Source: an uncultured Dokdonella sp. (GTDB lineage: Bacteria > Pseudomonadota > Gammaproteobacteria > Xanthomonadales > Rhodanobacteraceae). From it: a stretch of 64,000 nucleotides of DNA. Position 1 is the first letter of the stretch. Every line of letters begins with the position of its first letter. The notes under the pieces are model-generated. The model saw nothing but the letters and a program-made list of their open reading frames with translations, was not told the origin of the DNA and did no database searches. Below, piece after piece: positions 34,967 through 45,366 of the stretch. The DNA lies in assembly GCA_934526015.1 (NCBI GenBank), contig CAKSZY010000010.1:1-64000 (forward strand), read 5' to 3'. Made by a program: the position numbers and the translations under genes.

Positions 34967-34993
34967 AAAAAGGGCGCTCAAGCGCCCTTTTTT
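34967..34993. terminator. Bidirectional intrinsic terminator between tRNA-Val and thrS
   Basis: A-run, GGGCGCT, AGCGCCC, T-run: a compact hairpin with A5 on one side and T6 on the other. It lies 55 bp before the thrS start and after tRNA-Val on the same (minus) strand. It would end tRNA-Val transcription and could also act as an attenuator if thrS is read from further upstream. Confidence 0.85.
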
Positions 34994-35153
34994 CCACGTC
35001 GGGATGTCGGTACGCGCAGGCAGGATCAGCTGGCGGTGTTCACTCGCGTCATGGTGATCGTGTTCGCTGGAACTACGACTCCGGATGGATGGGACGAAAA
35101 GAACGAACAGCCGGCTTTGCTTCGCCGAACGGAGTCTCGTCAGAGACTTCGAT

Positions 35154-35228
35154 TGGTGGGCGCGACAGGGATCGAACCTGTGACCCCTACCATGTCAAGG
35201 TAGTGCTCTACCGCTGAGCTACGCGCCC
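35154..35228 (-). tRNA. tRNA-Val (anticodon GAC)
   Basis: A 75-nt cloverleaf on the minus strand with encoded CCA. The acceptor is GGGCGCG/CGCGCCC. The anticodon stem CTACC/GGTAG has loop TTGACAT, giving GAC. The T-arm is ACAGG TTCGATC CCTGT. Confidence 0.95.
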
Positions 35229-35379
35229 GCGTAACGGGGCGCGAAGACTAACCGAGTCCGCGGCGGTGCACAAGCGCGGAACGCCGCCGATGATCCGCCT
35301 GCGCTGCCGCGGAGGCCCGTGCGGCGATCGGCCGGCGTTCCCGAGGACCCGGCTCGGCACGCCGGAACCCGGCAGCGGC

Positions 35380-37416
35380 TCAACCCGGACCGACGAAGGC
35401 GCGCTCGCGCAGCGTGCGGATCTCGTCGCGGACGCGGGCCGCCTCCTCGAATTCGAGGTCCCGGGCATGCTGGTACATCTGCGCCTCGAGCTTGCGGATG
35501 CGCGCGGACGCCTGTTCCGGCGTCAGGCCGGCGTATTCCACGGCCTGCTCGGCAACCGCGCGGTCGCCGCCGCGTCCCCGGCGGTCGCGGCGCCCGGCGC
35601 CGGGAACTTCGCTTCGTGCGCCTTCCATGATGTCGGTGACCGGCTTGCTGACCCCGCGCGGCTCGATGCCGTGGGCGAGGTTGTATTCGACCTGTTTCGC
35701 GCGGCGGCGGTCGGTCTCGTCGATCGCCACCTGCATCGAGCGGGTGATGCGGTCGGCATACAGGATGGCCTTGCCGCGCAGGTTGCGCGCGGCGCGGCCG
35801 ATCGTCTGGATCAGCGATCCGGACGAGCGCAGGAAACCTTCCTTGTCGGCGTCGAGCACCGCCACCAGCGAGACCTCGGGCATGTCGAGGCCCTCGCGCA
35901 ACAGGTTGATGCCGACCAGCACGTCGAACTTGCCGAGGCGCAGGTCGCGGATGATCTCGACGCGCTCGACGGTCTCGATGTCCGAATGCAGGTAACGCAC
36001 GCGCACGCCGTGTTCCTCGAGGTACTCGGTGAGGTTCTCGGCCATGCGCTTGGTCAGCGTGGTGACCAGCACGCGGTCACCGAGGGCGATGCGCGCATTC
36101 GCTTCCGAGAGCAGGTCGTCGACCTGGCTGCGCACCGGGCGCACCTCGACCTCGGGATCGACGAGGCCGGTAGGACGCACGACCAGTTCGACGACGTTGC
36201 CGGCGGCCTGGTCGAGTTCGTAGTGGCCCGGGGTGGCCGAGACGAAGATGCTGCGCGGCGCGCGCCGCTCCCATTCCTCGAAGCGCAACGGCCGGTTGTC
36301 GAGCGCCGAGGGCAGGCGGAAACCGAACTCGACGAGGGTTTCCTTGCGCGAGCGGTCGCCCTTGTACATGCCGCCGAGCTGCGGAATCGTCACGTGCGAT
36401 TCGTCGACCACCAGCAGGGCGTCGGCCGGAAGGTAGTCGAACAGGGTCGGCGGCGGCTCTCCCGGCGCGGCCCCGGTGAGGTGGCGCGAGTAGTTCTCGA
36501 TGCCCTGGCAGTAGCCGATCTCGGCCATCATCTCGAGATCGAACTGGGTGCGCTGCTGCAGGCGCTGGGCCTCGACCAGCTTGTTCGCCGCATAGAGCTG
36601 CTCGAGGCGCTCCTTCAACTCGACCTTGATCGTCTCGATCGCGTCGAGCGTGGCCTGGCGGGTGGTTGCGTAGTGGGTCTTCGGATAGACCGTGAAGCGC
36701 GGCACCTTGCGCAGCACCTCGCCGGTCAGCGGGTCGAAGACCGACAGGTTTTCGATGTCGCCGTCGAACAGCTCGATGCGCAGGGCCTCGGTTTCCGATT
36801 CCGCCGGGAACACGTCGATCGTCTCGCCGCGCACGCGATAGGTGCCGCGGCGCAGTTCCATGTCGCCGCGCGTGTACTGCAGCTCGGTCAGATGGCGGAT
36901 CAGCTTGCGCGGGTCGGTGTGTTCGCCGCGGGCGAGGATCAGGCGCATCTGCAGGTAGTCCTCGGGCTTGCCGAGGCCGTAGATCGCCGAAACCGTGGCG
37001 ACGATCAGTGCATCGCTGCGCGAAAGCAGGGCCTTGGTCGCCGCCAGGCGCATCTGCTCGATGTGTTCGTTGATCGAGGCGTCCTTCTCGATGTAGGTGT
37101 CCGAAGCGGCCACGTAGGCCTCGGGCTGGTAGTAGTCGTAGTAGCTGACGAAGTACTCGACGGCGTTGTGCGGGAAGAACTCGCGGAACTCGCCGTAGAG
37201 CTGGGCGGCGAGGGTCTTGTTCGGCGCCATCACCAGGGTCGGGCGCTGCACGCGCTCGATGACGTTGGCGATCGTGTAGGTCTTGCCCGAACCGGTGACG
37301 CCGAGCAGGGTCTGGTGGGCCAGCCCGGCCTCGAATCCCGCGGTCAGCCGTTCGATCGCGGCCGGCTGGTCACCGGCGGGCCGATAGGGCGAGACGAGCT
37401 GGAAACGGTCACTCAC
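35380..37416 (-). CDS. uvrB: UvrABC system protein B
   Basis: The damage-verification helicase of nucleotide excision repair, working with UvrA and UvrC. The 678-residue protein starts at a GTG (37416, AGGAG upstream) with [18 protein letters not shown]. Walker A is GVTGSGKT. The beta-hairpin region ([18 protein letters not shown]) and helicase motifs DESH, SATPG and QTIGRAARN are present, and the C-terminal UVR domain ([19 protein letters not shown]) closes it. An extra Gly/Arg-rich linker ([15 protein letters not shown]) precedes the UVR domain. No LexA-like box was recognised upstream. Confidence 0.97.
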   Translation of the reverse strand: MSDRFQLVSPYRPAGDQPAAIERLTAGFEAGLAHQTLLGVTGSGKTYTIANVIERVQRPTLVMAPNKTLAAQLYGEFREFFPHNAVEYFVSYYDYYQPEAYVAASDTYIEKDASINEHIEQMRLAATKALLSRSDALIVATVSAIYGLGKPEDYLQMRLILARGEHTDPRKLIRHLTELQYTRGDMELRRGTYRVRGETIDVFPAESETEALRIELFDGDIENLSVFDPLTGEVLRKVPRFTVYPKTHYATTRQATLDAIETIKVELKERLEQLYAANKLVEAQRLQQRTQFDLEMMAEIGYCQGIENYSRHLTGAAPGEPPPTLFDYLPADALLVVDESHVTIPQLGGMYKGDRSRKETLVEFGFRLPSALDNRPLRFEEWERRAPRSIFVSATPGHYELDQAAGNVVELVVRPTGLVDPEVEVRPVRSQVDDLLSEANARIALGDRVLVTTLTKRMAENLTEYLEEHGVRVRYLHSDIETVERVEIIRDLRLGKFDVLVGINLLREGLDMPEVSLVAVLDADKEGFLRSSGSLIQTIGRAARNLRGKAILYADRITRSMQVAIDETDRRRAKQVEYNLAHGIEPRGVSKPVTDIMEGARSEVPGAGRRDRRGRGGDRAVAEQAVEYAGLTPEQASARIRKLEAQMYQHARDLEFEEAARVRDEIRTLRERAFVGPG

Positions 37417-37574
37417 GCGGATTCTCCTGAGCGGCCGGAACGGCCGCGGCGCGGGAGCGCGCCCGGTCACGCAGAGATATCGGCGATTTCCTACAAGCGC
37501 AAGGGAAAGCCGCCATCGTCGCCGCGCGCGCACGGGACCAGCATGGACCCACCCGACGCCAGCGGAAGGCTGCC

Positions 37575-38120
37575 ATGCGAACCGAGAACGGAATCACCCT
37601 GATCGAACTCCTCGTCACCCTCGCCCTCCTGTCCATCCTCGCCGGGATCGCCCTGCCCGCCTTCGGCGAACTCGGCCAGGGCATGGCCACGCGCTCGGCG
37701 CGCAGCCTGATGACGGTCGACCTCGCCCACGCACGCGCCAGCGCGGTGATGCGGGGCGGCGACGTGGTCGCCTGCCCTTCGCCCGATGCCGTGCAATGCA
37801 GCGACAGCGTGGCCTGGCAGCACGGCTGGATCGTGTTCGCCGACCGCAACCGCAACCGCAGGGCCGACGCCGGCGAGCCGATCCTCTCGATCGGGCAGGC
37901 GCAGAAACCCGGCCTCGCCGTGCTGAGTTCCGGCGGCCGGCGCAGCCTGCGCTTCCGCGCCGACGGCACTTCCGACGGCAGCAACGTCACCCTCACCTTC
38001 TGCGACCGCCGCGGTGCGGCGAAAGCGAGCACCCTCGTGCTCAACAACAGCGGACGCCTGCGCAGCGGGGTGCCGAGCGCGGCCCAGGCCGCCGCCGCCT
38101 GCGCCGCGGTCGGCAGCTGA
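37575..38120 (+). CDS. GspH/FimT family type IV pilin-like protein
   Basis: A minor pseudopilin likely assembled by type IV pilus or type II secretion machinery. The 181-residue protein has the prepilin motif [15 protein letters not shown]: cleavage after Gly6, with the conserved Glu at mature position 5. A hydrophobic helix (about 7-30) precedes a GspH-like globular domain with four Cys at about 65, 74, 132 and 175. It is solitary here; no other pil or fim genes are adjacent. It diverges from uvrB. Confidence 0.85.
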   Translation: MRTENGITLIELLVTLALLSILAGIALPAFGELGQGMATRSARSLMTVDLAHARASAVMRGGDVVACPSPDAVQCSDSVAWQHGWIVFADRNRNRRADAGEPILSIGQAQKPGLAVLSSGGRRSLRFRADGTSDGSNVTLTFCDRRGAAKASTLVLNNSGRLRSGVPSAAQAAAACAAVGS

Positions 38121-38178
38121 ACACCGCGGCGGCATGGGCTTGACGGCCCTGCCGAGTGCCGTGAAAATATGCGGCTCC

Positions 38179-38255
38179 GCCCGAATAGCTCAGCCGGTTA
38201 GAGCACTTGACTGTTAATCAGGGGGTCGTTGGTTCGAGTCCAACTTCGGGCGCCA
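38179..38255 (+). tRNA. tRNA-Asn (anticodon GTT)
   Basis: A 77-nt cloverleaf with CCA encoded. The acceptor is GCCCGAA/TTCGGGC. The anticodon stem CTTGA/TCAGG has loop CTGTTAA, giving GTT. A strong terminator follows at once. Confidence 0.96.
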
Positions 38256-38263
38256 GATGAAGG

Positions 38264-38297
38264 AAGGGCCTGCAGCAATGCAGGCCCTTTTTCTTTG
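38264..38297 (+). terminator. Intrinsic terminator after tRNA-Asn
   Basis: AAGGGCCTGCA-GCAA-TGCAGGCCCTT followed by TTTCTTTG: an 11-bp perfect stem, GCAA tetraloop and T-rich tail, 8 bp after the tRNA. Confidence 0.92.
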
Positions 38298-38322
38298 TTC
38301 CGGGCACGACCCGGCGCCGGCC

Positions 38323-39720
38323 TCAATCGACGATCACGCGATAGCACGGCACATAGGCCGTGCCGCCGGGCAACTTCATGCGCTGCTGTTCGACGAAGCT
38401 GGCCAGCAGTGCGTCGAGCGCCTGCATGACTGCTCCATCGCCGCGGATGAGGAAGGGGCCATGCTGCTCGATCGCCCGCATGCCCTCGATCTTGACGTTG
38501 CCGGCGACGATGCCGGAGAAGGCACGGCGCAGGTCGGCGGCGAACAGGTGGCGCGGCTGGTCGCGATGCAGGTTGAGCCCGGCCATGGCCTCGTGCACCG
38601 GCCGGAACGGGCGCTGGAACACCTCGTCGATGTTGAGCGCCCAGTTGAAGAAGAACGCGTCCTTGTTGTCGAGGCGGTGCTGGCGCACGCGATCGATGCC
38701 CTTGCCGATCTGGCGCGCGACCCGGGTCGGATCGTCGATGATGATCTCGTAGTGCGCGGCGACCTCGTCGCCGAGGGCCAGGCGCAGGAAACGGTCGATC
38801 TGCTCGAAATAGGCCGCCGAGGCACGCGGGCCGGTGAAGATCAGCGGGAACGGAATGCCGGCATTGTCCGGATGCAGCAGGATGCCGAGCATGTAGAGGA
38901 TCTCTTCCGCCGTGCCGACGCCGCCCGGGAACACGATGATCGCGTGGGCCGTGCGCACGAAGGCCTCGAGACGCTTCTCGATGTCCGGCATGATGACGAG
39001 GTTGTTGACGATCGGGTTCGGCGACTCCGCGGCGATGATGCCGGGCTCGGTGATGCCGATGTAGCGGTTCGTGCGCCGGCGCTGCTTGGCATGCGCGATC
39101 GTCGCGCCCTTCATCGGACCCTTCATCGCGCCGGGTCCGCAGCCGGTGCAGATGTCGTGCCCGCGCAGGCCGAGCTGGTAACCGACCTGCTTGGTGTACT
39201 CGTACTCCTCGCGCGAGATCGAATGTCCTCCCCAGCAGACCACCAGATTGGGGTCGACGTTGGCACGCAGCACGCGCGCGTTGCGCAGGATGTCGAACAC
39301 CGCATGGGTGATGCCGCTCGAGTCGTCGAGGTCGAAGCCGTCGGCTTCGAGCTGGGTCGAGACGAACACGATGTCGCGCACGACGGCGAACAGCAGTTCG
39401 TTGATGCCGCGGATGATGCGGCCGTCGACGAAGGCATTGGCCGGCGCATTGACCAGTTCGAGGCGGATGCCGCGGTCCTGCTGGAGGACCTTGATCTCGA
39501 AATCCGCAAACAGCTCGACGACCGTGCGCGGGTCGTCGCTGACGTGGCCCTGGGTCAGCACCGCAAGCGCGCAGCGGCGCAGCAGCTGGTGCAGCCCGCC
39601 GTAGCTGGCATCGCGCAGTCGGGCGACCTCCTGGCGGGACAGGACATCGAGGCCGGCGGCCGGCGGGATGCGTGCGCTGACCGTCGCCGGCTGCTGGAGG
39701 GGGTGAAGCGGTGCATTCAT
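38323..39720 (-). CDS. ppnN: LOG-family nucleotide 5'-monophosphate nucleosidase (PpnN/YgdH)
   Basis: Cleaves the N-glycosidic bond of nucleoside monophosphates, releasing base and ribose-5-phosphate; the E. coli enzyme responds to (p)ppGpp. The 465 residues match PpnN (454 in E. coli). They comprise an N-terminal domain, the Lys-decarboxylase-like LOG core with CTGCGPGAMKGPMKGA and FPGGVGTAEEILYM, and a C-terminal domain ending GGTAYVPCYRVIVD. The start at 39720 (MNAPLHP) is preferred over an ATG 13 codons upstream. Confidence 0.92.
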   Translation of the reverse strand: MNAPLHPLQQPATVSARIPPAAGLDVLSRQEVARLRDASYGGLHQLLRRCALAVLTQGHVSDDPRTVVELFADFEIKVLQQDRGIRLELVNAPANAFVDGRIIRGINELLFAVVRDIVFVSTQLEADGFDLDDSSGITHAVFDILRNARVLRANVDPNLVVCWGGHSISREEYEYTKQVGYQLGLRGHDICTGCGPGAMKGPMKGATIAHAKQRRRTNRYIGITEPGIIAAESPNPIVNNLVIMPDIEKRLEAFVRTAHAIIVFPGGVGTAEEILYMLGILLHPDNAGIPFPLIFTGPRASAAYFEQIDRFLRLALGDEVAAHYEIIIDDPTRVARQIGKGIDRVRQHRLDNKDAFFFNWALNIDEVFQRPFRPVHEAMAGLNLHRDQPRHLFAADLRRAFSGIVAGNVKIEGMRAIEQHGPFLIRGDGAVMQALDALLASFVEQQRMKLPGGTAYVPCYRVIVD

Positions 39721-39849
39721 GGGTCTGGGGTTCCTTGTCCCTGGCCGGCACTGCGGCACGCATCGTGTCGATGCGTCCGGGCCGGCGGCATGGACCGACT
39801 AGGATCGGGGATGGTCGCCGCCGTGGTCAATGGGGCAGCGGCGGCGATG

Positions 39850-39882
39850 CAAAAAAAACCGGCGCCCTTGCGGGCGCCGGTT
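39850..39882 (-). terminator. Intrinsic terminator of the TonB-dependent receptor gene
   Basis: On the minus strand AACCGGCGCCC-GCAA-GGGCGCCGGTT is followed by a run of T (the + strand shows eight A at 39851-39858). It lies about 30 bp after the receptor stop. Confidence 0.92.
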
Positions 39883-39910
39883 GCATGTACACCGCGGTGG
39901 AGCGTGCGGA

Positions 39911-42900
39911 TCAGAAGCGGTAACGCAGCGTCGCCTGCACCGACCAGCGCGACACGCCCGTGTTCACGCCGTCGCCGTTGTTCTCCTGCACGGAGAACGA
40001 CTGCGCACCGGTGAAGTGGTACACGTACTTGCCGGTGGCCGGATCGATGCCGGCGAAGTTGGCGATGCCGAGGTTGGAGTTGAAGCCGGCATCCTCGATC
40101 TGGCCCCACTTCTTGTTGAAGAGGTTGCCGATGTTCATGATGTCGAGCGTCAGTTCGAGCTTGTCGTTGGCCATGAAGCCCGGGAATTCCTGGTTCAGGC
40201 GGACATCGAACATGTTCAGCCAGCCGGCACGCAGCGCATTCGCCGGGACCACGCGGCCACGGTACTTGCCGACGCTCGGATGGGCGTCCAGCCAGGCGAA
40301 GAACGCGGCTTCCTGCGAGGCGCCCGTGATCGTGTTTCCACCCAGCGTGATGTCGGTGAAGATCACGTCGCCCGGGCCGTTCGGCACGTAGAACAGGTCG
40401 TTGAACGAACGGCTGTCACCGTTGACGTCGTTGTAGAAGACCGCGCTGTACGGACGACCGGTGCGGCCCTCGTAGACGATCGACGCGGTCGTCTTGTTGT
40501 CGCCGAAGAACTTCCATTCCTTGGTCAGCTGCGCGGTCAGGCGATGCTTGAACGCATAGCGCGAGTCGTAGGCGACGTTCTCGTTGGCGTTGAAGGCAAG
40601 CTGGTTGTTCCAGTTCGAGGTGTTCTGCGAACTGGTCATCGGGCTCACTTCCTTGGCCTGCGTGTGGGTGTAGGCCGCCAACCACGACCAGCCGGCATCC
40701 GTCATCGGCTTGGCCAGGCTGAGGGTGATCTGGTTGCCGTTGCCCTTGTCGGTGTTGCGCACGATCATGACGTCGCCGATGTCGGACGGACGGTTGGCGC
40801 GCGCCACGCCGCCGGTCGGGGTGGTCAGCGAGGTCTGCCAGCGGGTCGGGTCGATGCCGGCGGCGTTCCAGAAGATCGCGCGGCCGTCCGGACCGGTGTA
40901 GTTCGGCGCACCGATGTCGAGGCGGCCCATGTAGATGCCGTCCTTGTTCCAGAAGGTCAGGAACTCGACCGACGCGACCATGCCCCACCACGGCAGTTCG
41001 TGGTCGAGCGCCAGGTTGGCCTTCCACACCGACGGCATCTTGAAGCCCGGTTCGATGATGTCGACGTTCTGGCGCGCACCGACCGAGCCGGAGACCGGCT
41101 GGTTGTTCGGATCGGGATTGAAGATCGCCCCGATGTTGGTTCCGCTGGCGCTGTACTCCACGTAGTTGCGGCCGGTGTTCTGGTAGGCGCCGGAGATCCA
41201 CACATTCGGCGGCGAGCCCATGAACAGGCCGAATCCGCCGCGCAGCTGGGTCGGACGCTCGGCCTCGATGTTGTAGTTGAAGCCGAAGCGCGGCTGGATG
41301 ACCGTGCCGCTCGGCAGGTTGGTGTTGTCGAAACCGTAGAGCTGGTCGATGCGCGCGTTGTAGAGCGGCTTGTTCTTGAAGTCCGGACGGTCGACGCGCA
41401 CGCCGTAGGTCAGGTTCAGGTTGTAGGTGGCCGCCCAGCTGTCCTGCACGAACAGCGCGGTGTTCTCGATGTCGAAGCGCGCCGGGATGTCGGCGTAGCT
41501 GCCGCCCGGCACCGGTGCACGGTAGTCGTACTGGCGCGGGATGCCCTGCTCGAACATCTCCGGGCTGGCGAAACGGTACACGCCGTTCTGGTTGCGGCCG
41601 TAGTAGTTGAAGATCTCGTTGTTCGACCAGTCGATGCCGAACTTGATCGTGTGGTCGCCGGCGAAGTAGTTGCCGGCGAAGAAGGCGTTCTTCTCCTTCG
41701 TCTGCACGACGTTCACGTGGCGGTTCTGCTCGGTGCCGAGCAGGATGTAGTTGTTGCCGAAGTCGACGCGGATCTGCGGCAGGTACGAGGTCGGCTCGGC
41801 GATCGCCGTGTAGTCGCGATAGGAGAACTTCATCTCGGTGGAGAAGTTTTCGCTCCAGTCGCTGAAGAGTTCGCCGACGTAGCTCTCGAAGGACTTGTTC
41901 TGGTTGTACCAGTGCGTGTTCAGCGAGACCGAGCTGTTCCAGCTGGCCGGCGGCAGCTTGGCGACGTCCTGGGTCATCTTGCTGTAGCGGAAGCTGGCGC
42001 GGTGGTTCTCGTTGATGTTCCAGTCGAGCTTGGCCGCGTATTCCTCGATGTCGGTGCCGAGCGATTCCACGCCGGCCAGCGAGCCCGCATCGAAGCCCCA
42101 GGTGTCGCGCGCGATCTGCTGCACGAGGGCGATGTCGGCATCGGTGATGTCGCCACGGCCGTACGGCGAGTTGAGGATGTCCGGACCCGGCGCCTTGCGC
42201 TCGAACTTCTCGTAGTTGAGGAAGAAGAACAGGGTGTCCTTGAGGATCGGGCCACCAAGGGTCATGCCGTAGGTCTTCTCGTCGCGGAAGCCGTTGAAGT
42301 CGTTGCCGTTGCGGTCCTCGCCGACCATGTCGTCATTGCGATAGACGCTGTAGACGCTGCCGTGGAACTCGTTGGTGCCCGACTTGGTGACCGCGTTGAC
42401 GACCGCACCGCTGCCGCCGGAGGTGGTCACGTCGTAGTTGGCGAGGCCGATGTTGATTTCCTCGATCGCATCCATCGAGACCGGCTGGCGCTCGGTCGGC
42501 AGGTTGTTGCTTTCGAGACCGAACGGGTCGTTGGTCGACACGCCGTCGATGCGGATCGAGTTGAAGCGCGTGTTCTGGCCGCCGGCGGAAATCGCGCCGT
42601 CCGCCTTGCTGACCTGGGCGATGCGCGGATCGAGGCGCATGTAGTCCTGGATGTTGCGGCCGATCGAGGGCAGCGCCTGGATCTCGGCATTGGAGATGCT
42701 GGTGCCGGTGCCCATGTTCTCCGGGGAGAACAGGCCGCCGGCGCTGCCGGTCACGACGATCGTGTCGAGCTGCGAAGCTTCGACCAGCACCGCACTGACG
42801 GTGTTGGCCTCGCCGAGCTTGAGGTAGACATTCTCGCGCGTCTCGGTCACGCCATCCTTGGTGATGACGACGGTGTACGGACCACCGACGCGCAGGCCAC

Positions 42901-43117
42901 GCGCCGAATAACGACCCGCCCCGTCCGTGCTGACGCGGCTGACGGTTCCCGACAGGTCATGGGTGATGACCACATCGGCCGCCGCGGCGGGACGACCGCT
43001 GCTGTCCGTGATCACGCCATTCAGACCGGCCGACGTGCTCTGCGCGTGGGCGCCGGACACGGCAAAAAGCGAGGAAAGAACCAGCGGCAGCAGCCGCATC
43101 GTCAGTCGCTTGTTCAT
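39911..43117 (-). CDS. Oar-like TonB-dependent receptor with carboxypeptidase regulatory-like N-domain
   Basis: A large outer-membrane protein of 1068 residues, energised by TonB/ExbBD, for an unidentified ligand. A signal peptide (about 1-25, ending SGAHAQ) is followed by a CarboxypepD_reg-like domain (LNGVITDSSGRPAAAADVVI, partly quoted), a TonB-box-like DTIVVTGS, a plug domain (NIQDYMRLDPRIAQ, GGSGAVVNAVTKSGTNEFHG) and a long beta-barrel ending in the aromatic terminus RWSVQATLRYRF. These features fit the Oar/OmpA-related group of Xanthomonadales. The start at 43117 follows GAGAGG; an ATG 3 codons upstream is an alternative. There is no adjacent transport operon. Confidence 0.92.
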   Translation of the reverse strand: MNKRLTMRLLPLVLSSLFAVSGAHAQSTSAGLNGVITDSSGRPAAAADVVITHDLSGTVSRVSTDGAGRYSARGLRVGGPYTVVITKDGVTETRENVYLKLGEANTVSAVLVEASQLDTIVVTGSAGGLFSPENMGTGTSISNAEIQALPSIGRNIQDYMRLDPRIAQVSKADGAISAGGQNTRFNSIRIDGVSTNDPFGLESNNLPTERQPVSMDAIEEINIGLANYDVTTSGGSGAVVNAVTKSGTNEFHGSVYSVYRNDDMVGEDRNGNDFNGFRDEKTYGMTLGGPILKDTLFFFLNYEKFERKAPGPDILNSPYGRGDITDADIALVQQIARDTWGFDAGSLAGVESLGTDIEEYAAKLDWNINENHRASFRYSKMTQDVAKLPPASWNSSVSLNTHWYNQNKSFESYVGELFSDWSENFSTEMKFSYRDYTAIAEPTSYLPQIRVDFGNNYILLGTEQNRHVNVVQTKEKNAFFAGNYFAGDHTIKFGIDWSNNEIFNYYGRNQNGVYRFASPEMFEQGIPRQYDYRAPVPGGSYADIPARFDIENTALFVQDSWAATYNLNLTYGVRVDRPDFKNKPLYNARIDQLYGFDNTNLPSGTVIQPRFGFNYNIEAERPTQLRGGFGLFMGSPPNVWISGAYQNTGRNYVEYSASGTNIGAIFNPDPNNQPVSGSVGARQNVDIIEPGFKMPSVWKANLALDHELPWWGMVASVEFLTFWNKDGIYMGRLDIGAPNYTGPDGRAIFWNAAGIDPTRWQTSLTTPTGGVARANRPSDIGDVMIVRNTDKGNGNQITLSLAKPMTDAGWSWLAAYTHTQAKEVSPMTSSQNTSNWNNQLAFNANENVAYDSRYAFKHRLTAQLTKEWKFFGDNKTTASIVYEGRTGRPYSAVFYNDVNGDSRSFNDLFYVPNGPGDVIFTDITLGGNTITGASQEAAFFAWLDAHPSVGKYRGRVVPANALRAGWLNMFDVRLNQEFPGFMANDKLELTLDIMNIGNLFNKKWGQIEDAGFNSNLGIANFAGIDPATGKYVYHFTGAQSFSVQENNGDGVNTGVSRWSVQATLRYRF

Positions 43118-43447
43118 TACTACCATCCTCTCGGTTGCTTGCAACGGATATGAGGCAGTCCGGCCGGAGCGTGCGCGTTGCCCGCGCCGGGCCCGGAATG
43201 CTGGAGTCGAAAACGGGTGTCTGGTGTCGAACGGGCATGTGCCGATGGTCCCCCCGAAGGTCGGCAACCGCTGACACATTAACCGGAGTTTAACCCGACT
43301 CCATGACAGATTTCTAACGATGCCGGCCCCGCAATCCGGGGCCTGCCGGTGTCCCAGGGCATTGTTTACGTTCGGGAAACCCCTTGCCGGCACGGCGTTT
43401 CAAGCCAATCAAGCGCTTGCGCAAGCATGCCGCGAATCTGCCTGAGG
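43118..43447. other. Upstream region of the TonB-dependent receptor gene
   Basis: 330 bp without a gene. Read toward the receptor, an A+T-rich patch (TTAGAAATCTG ... GGTTAAAC, about 43280-43318) is the likeliest promoter area. Further up, GGCCCCG-CAATC-CGGGGCC (43325-43343) forms a 7-bp stem that may end the marC message. A short palindrome, GCTTGCGCAAGC, lies near 43413. No operator was recognised. Confidence 0.45.
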
Positions 43448-44053
43448 TCAGGCCGCCTTGAGGGCCATGTAGGCGACCACGCCGTCGAGGAACATCTGCA
43501 CCGACAGCGCCACCAGCAGCATGCCCATCAGGCGCTCGAGGGCGACCAGCACGCTGTGGCCGAGCCAGCGATAGAGGTAGGTGGAGGAAACCAGGATGAC
43601 CGCCGCCGCCAGCCAGGCGAGGAACAGGGCGATGCTCCAGTCGACGGTCCGGCCGGGATGGCTGTTGGCCAGCAGCATCACGGCAGCCATGGTCGAAGGC
43701 CCGGCAACCGCGGGAATCGCCATCGGCACGATGAAGGGCTCCTCGCCGGCGTCGCCGAAGATGCCGTCCTTCGGCGGGAAGATCATGCGGATGCCGATCA
43801 GGAACAGCACGATGCCGCCGGCGATGCCGACCGACTCGCGCTTGAGCTGGAGCAGTTCGAGCAGGTACTTGCCGCCGAACAGGAAAGCGAACAGGACGAC
43901 GAGGGCGATGACGAGTTCCCTGACCAGGACGAAACGCCGCCGGGCCGGGGGGACATTGCGCAGCAGGCTGAGGAACAGCGGGATGTTGCCGAGCGGATCC
44001 ATGATGAGGAACAGCAGGATGCCCGCCGATACCGTGCTCATGCCGTTTTCCAT
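43448..44053 (-). CDS. MarC/UPF0056 family membrane protein
   Basis: A 201-residue integral inner-membrane protein with six hydrophobic segments (about 6-26, 42-62, 70-90, 108-128, 137-157, 173-195). The family signatures are visible (ILLFLIMDPLGNIPLFLSLL, GGIVLFLIGIRMIFP, PMAIPAVAGPSTMAAVMLL, partly quoted). MarC proteins were once linked to multiple antibiotic resistance, but that role was not upheld, and their function is unknown; YhgN is the closest E. coli relative. It follows the SDR gene by 15 bp and probably shares its transcript. Confidence 0.9.
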   Translation of the reverse strand: MENGMSTVSAGILLFLIMDPLGNIPLFLSLLRNVPPARRRFVLVRELVIALVVLFAFLFGGKYLLELLQLKRESVGIAGGIVLFLIGIRMIFPPKDGIFGDAGEEPFIVPMAIPAVAGPSTMAAVMLLANSHPGRTVDWSIALFLAWLAAAVILVSSTYLYRWLGHSVLVALERLMGMLLVALSVQMFLDGVVAYMALKAA

Positions 44054-44068
44054 TGCCGGCCTCCGTGC

Positions 44069-44842
44069 TCAGCCGGCCGATGCCGGGCGCAGGTCGAGCG
44101 TCCTGCCGCGCAGGGCCGCCGCATCCGGCCCGAGCAGGAAGGCCACCGCCTCGCCGGTCGCGTCGGGCGTTGCGCGTTCGCGCGCGTCCTCGCCGAAATA
44201 GGCCATGCGGCGCAGCGCCGTGCGCATCGGCGCCGGCAGCAGGCCATGCACGCGCACGCGGCCGCCGGCGGTTTCCTCGTGAAGGATCGCGGCAAGGCCG
44301 GCGAGGGCGAACTTGGACACGCCGTAGCCCCCCCAGAACGCCTTGCCGACGCGCTCCGGATCGTCGAACACGAACACCACCGCCGGATCGGCCGATTCGC
44401 GCAGCAGCGGCAGGCAGGCGCGGGTCAGCAATGCCGGGGCATGCAGGTCGACCTTGAGCGTGCGCGTCCATTCTTCCGGCGTGGTCTGCTCGAGCGTGCG
44501 CAGGCCGTCGAAACGCGCGGCGGCGTGCACGAGGCCGTCGAGGCGGCCGCACTGGATGCGCACGGCATCGGCAATGCCGGCAAGATCGTCGGCCCCGGCG
44601 CCCTCGAGGTCGACCGGATAGATCGCCGCCTGCGGCGCCGCGAGCGCCTCGATTTCGTCGTACACCGCCTCGAGCGCGGCGACCTTGCGTCCGGCCAGCA
44701 CGACCGTCGCCCCGGTCCGCGCACAGGCCAGCGCGCTGGCCCGGCCGAGTCCGCCGGCGGCGCCGGTGACCAGCACGACCCGTCCGCGCAGCGAAGCGGG
44801 CGCGGCAACGGAATGCTCCGCGCGGACCAGCGGCAACGGCAT
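44069..44842 (-). CDS. YciK-like short-chain dehydrogenase
   Basis: An NAD(P)-dependent oxidoreductase of 257 residues. The cofactor motif TGAAGGLG (about 26-33), a nucleotide-specificity Arg (AGRKVAALE), an N-A-A-like segment replaced by [10 protein letters not shown], and the catalytic Y-G-V-S-K motif identify a classical SDR. The segment [21 protein letters not shown] is typical of the YciK group. The substrate is unknown. The start at 44842 lies 2 bp after the grxD stop, so the two are coupled; the longer open frame overlaps grxD. Confidence 0.85.
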   Translation of the reverse strand: MPLPLVRAEHSVAAPASLRGRVVLVTGAAGGLGRASALACARTGATVVLAGRKVAALEAVYDEIEALAAPQAAIYPVDLEGAGADDLAGIADAVRIQCGRLDGLVHAAARFDGLRTLEQTTPEEWTRTLKVDLHAPALLTRACLPLLRESADPAVVFVFDDPERVGKAFWGGYGVSKFALAGLAAILHEETAGGRVRVHGLLPAPMRTALRRMAYFGEDARERATPDATGEAVAFLLGPDAAALRGRTLDLRPASAG

Positions 44843-44844
44843 GT

Positions 44845-45162
44845 TCACGCGCGCTGGATGTCCTTGACGATGCGCTCGAGCTCGCCGCTCTCGTGCAGTT
44901 CCAGGGTGATGTCGCAGCCGCCGATCAGTTCGCCGCCGATGAAAAGCTGCGGGAAGGTCGGCCAGTTCGAGTAGCGCGGCAGGTTGGCGCGCACCTCGGC
45001 GTCCTCGAGCACGTTGACCGAGACGAACGACGCGCCGATCGCTTTCAGCGCCTTCACCGTGCGCGACGAGAATCCGCACATCGGGAACTGCGGCGTGCCT
45101 TTCATGAAGAGGACGATGGGCGCGGATTCGACCGTCGCCTTGATGCGTTCGATGATGTCCAT
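44845..45162 (-). CDS. grxD: Monothiol glutaredoxin (Grx4 type)
   Basis: A CGFS-type glutaredoxin that binds and delivers [2Fe-2S] clusters with glutathione. The 105 residues contain [12 protein letters not shown], with active Cys29, then the [20 protein letters not shown] motif (20 residues) for glutathione and cis-Pro. The start at 45162 is the family start; the long upstream open frame is antisense to sodB. It diverges from Fe-superoxide dismutase, and both serve iron/oxidative homeostasis. Confidence 0.95.
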   Translation of the reverse strand: MDIIERIKATVESAPIVLFMKGTPQFPMCGFSSRTVKALKAIGASFVSVNVLEDAEVRANLPRYSNWPTFPQLFIGGELIGGCDITLELHESGELERIVKDIQRA

Positions 45163-45366
45163 CGGGAGCCTGCACGGAAGGCGCGGAAGACGCGCCGGAA
45201 TGACCGCGCATGGTATCACCCGGTTGATCGCCCGGCCGCCCCTGCCTATCCTCGACGGTCTGCCCGCACGGCCTGCAACGGCCGGTTCATCGCATGTGCG
45301 AGCCCGTTCGGCGAAGATGCGCGTCCGGCTGCATGCCACCCCTACCCATCGGCAAGGAGTTTCCCC

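Noticed and set aside
32956-35217. 753-codon + strand frame opposite thrS
   Set aside because: Antisense to thrS and reads through a terminator and tRNA-Val; not a gene.
39830-43153. 1107-codon + strand frame opposite the TonB-dependent receptor
   Set aside because: Valine/aspartate-rich antisense shadow; the receptor on the other strand has signal peptide, plug and barrel signatures.
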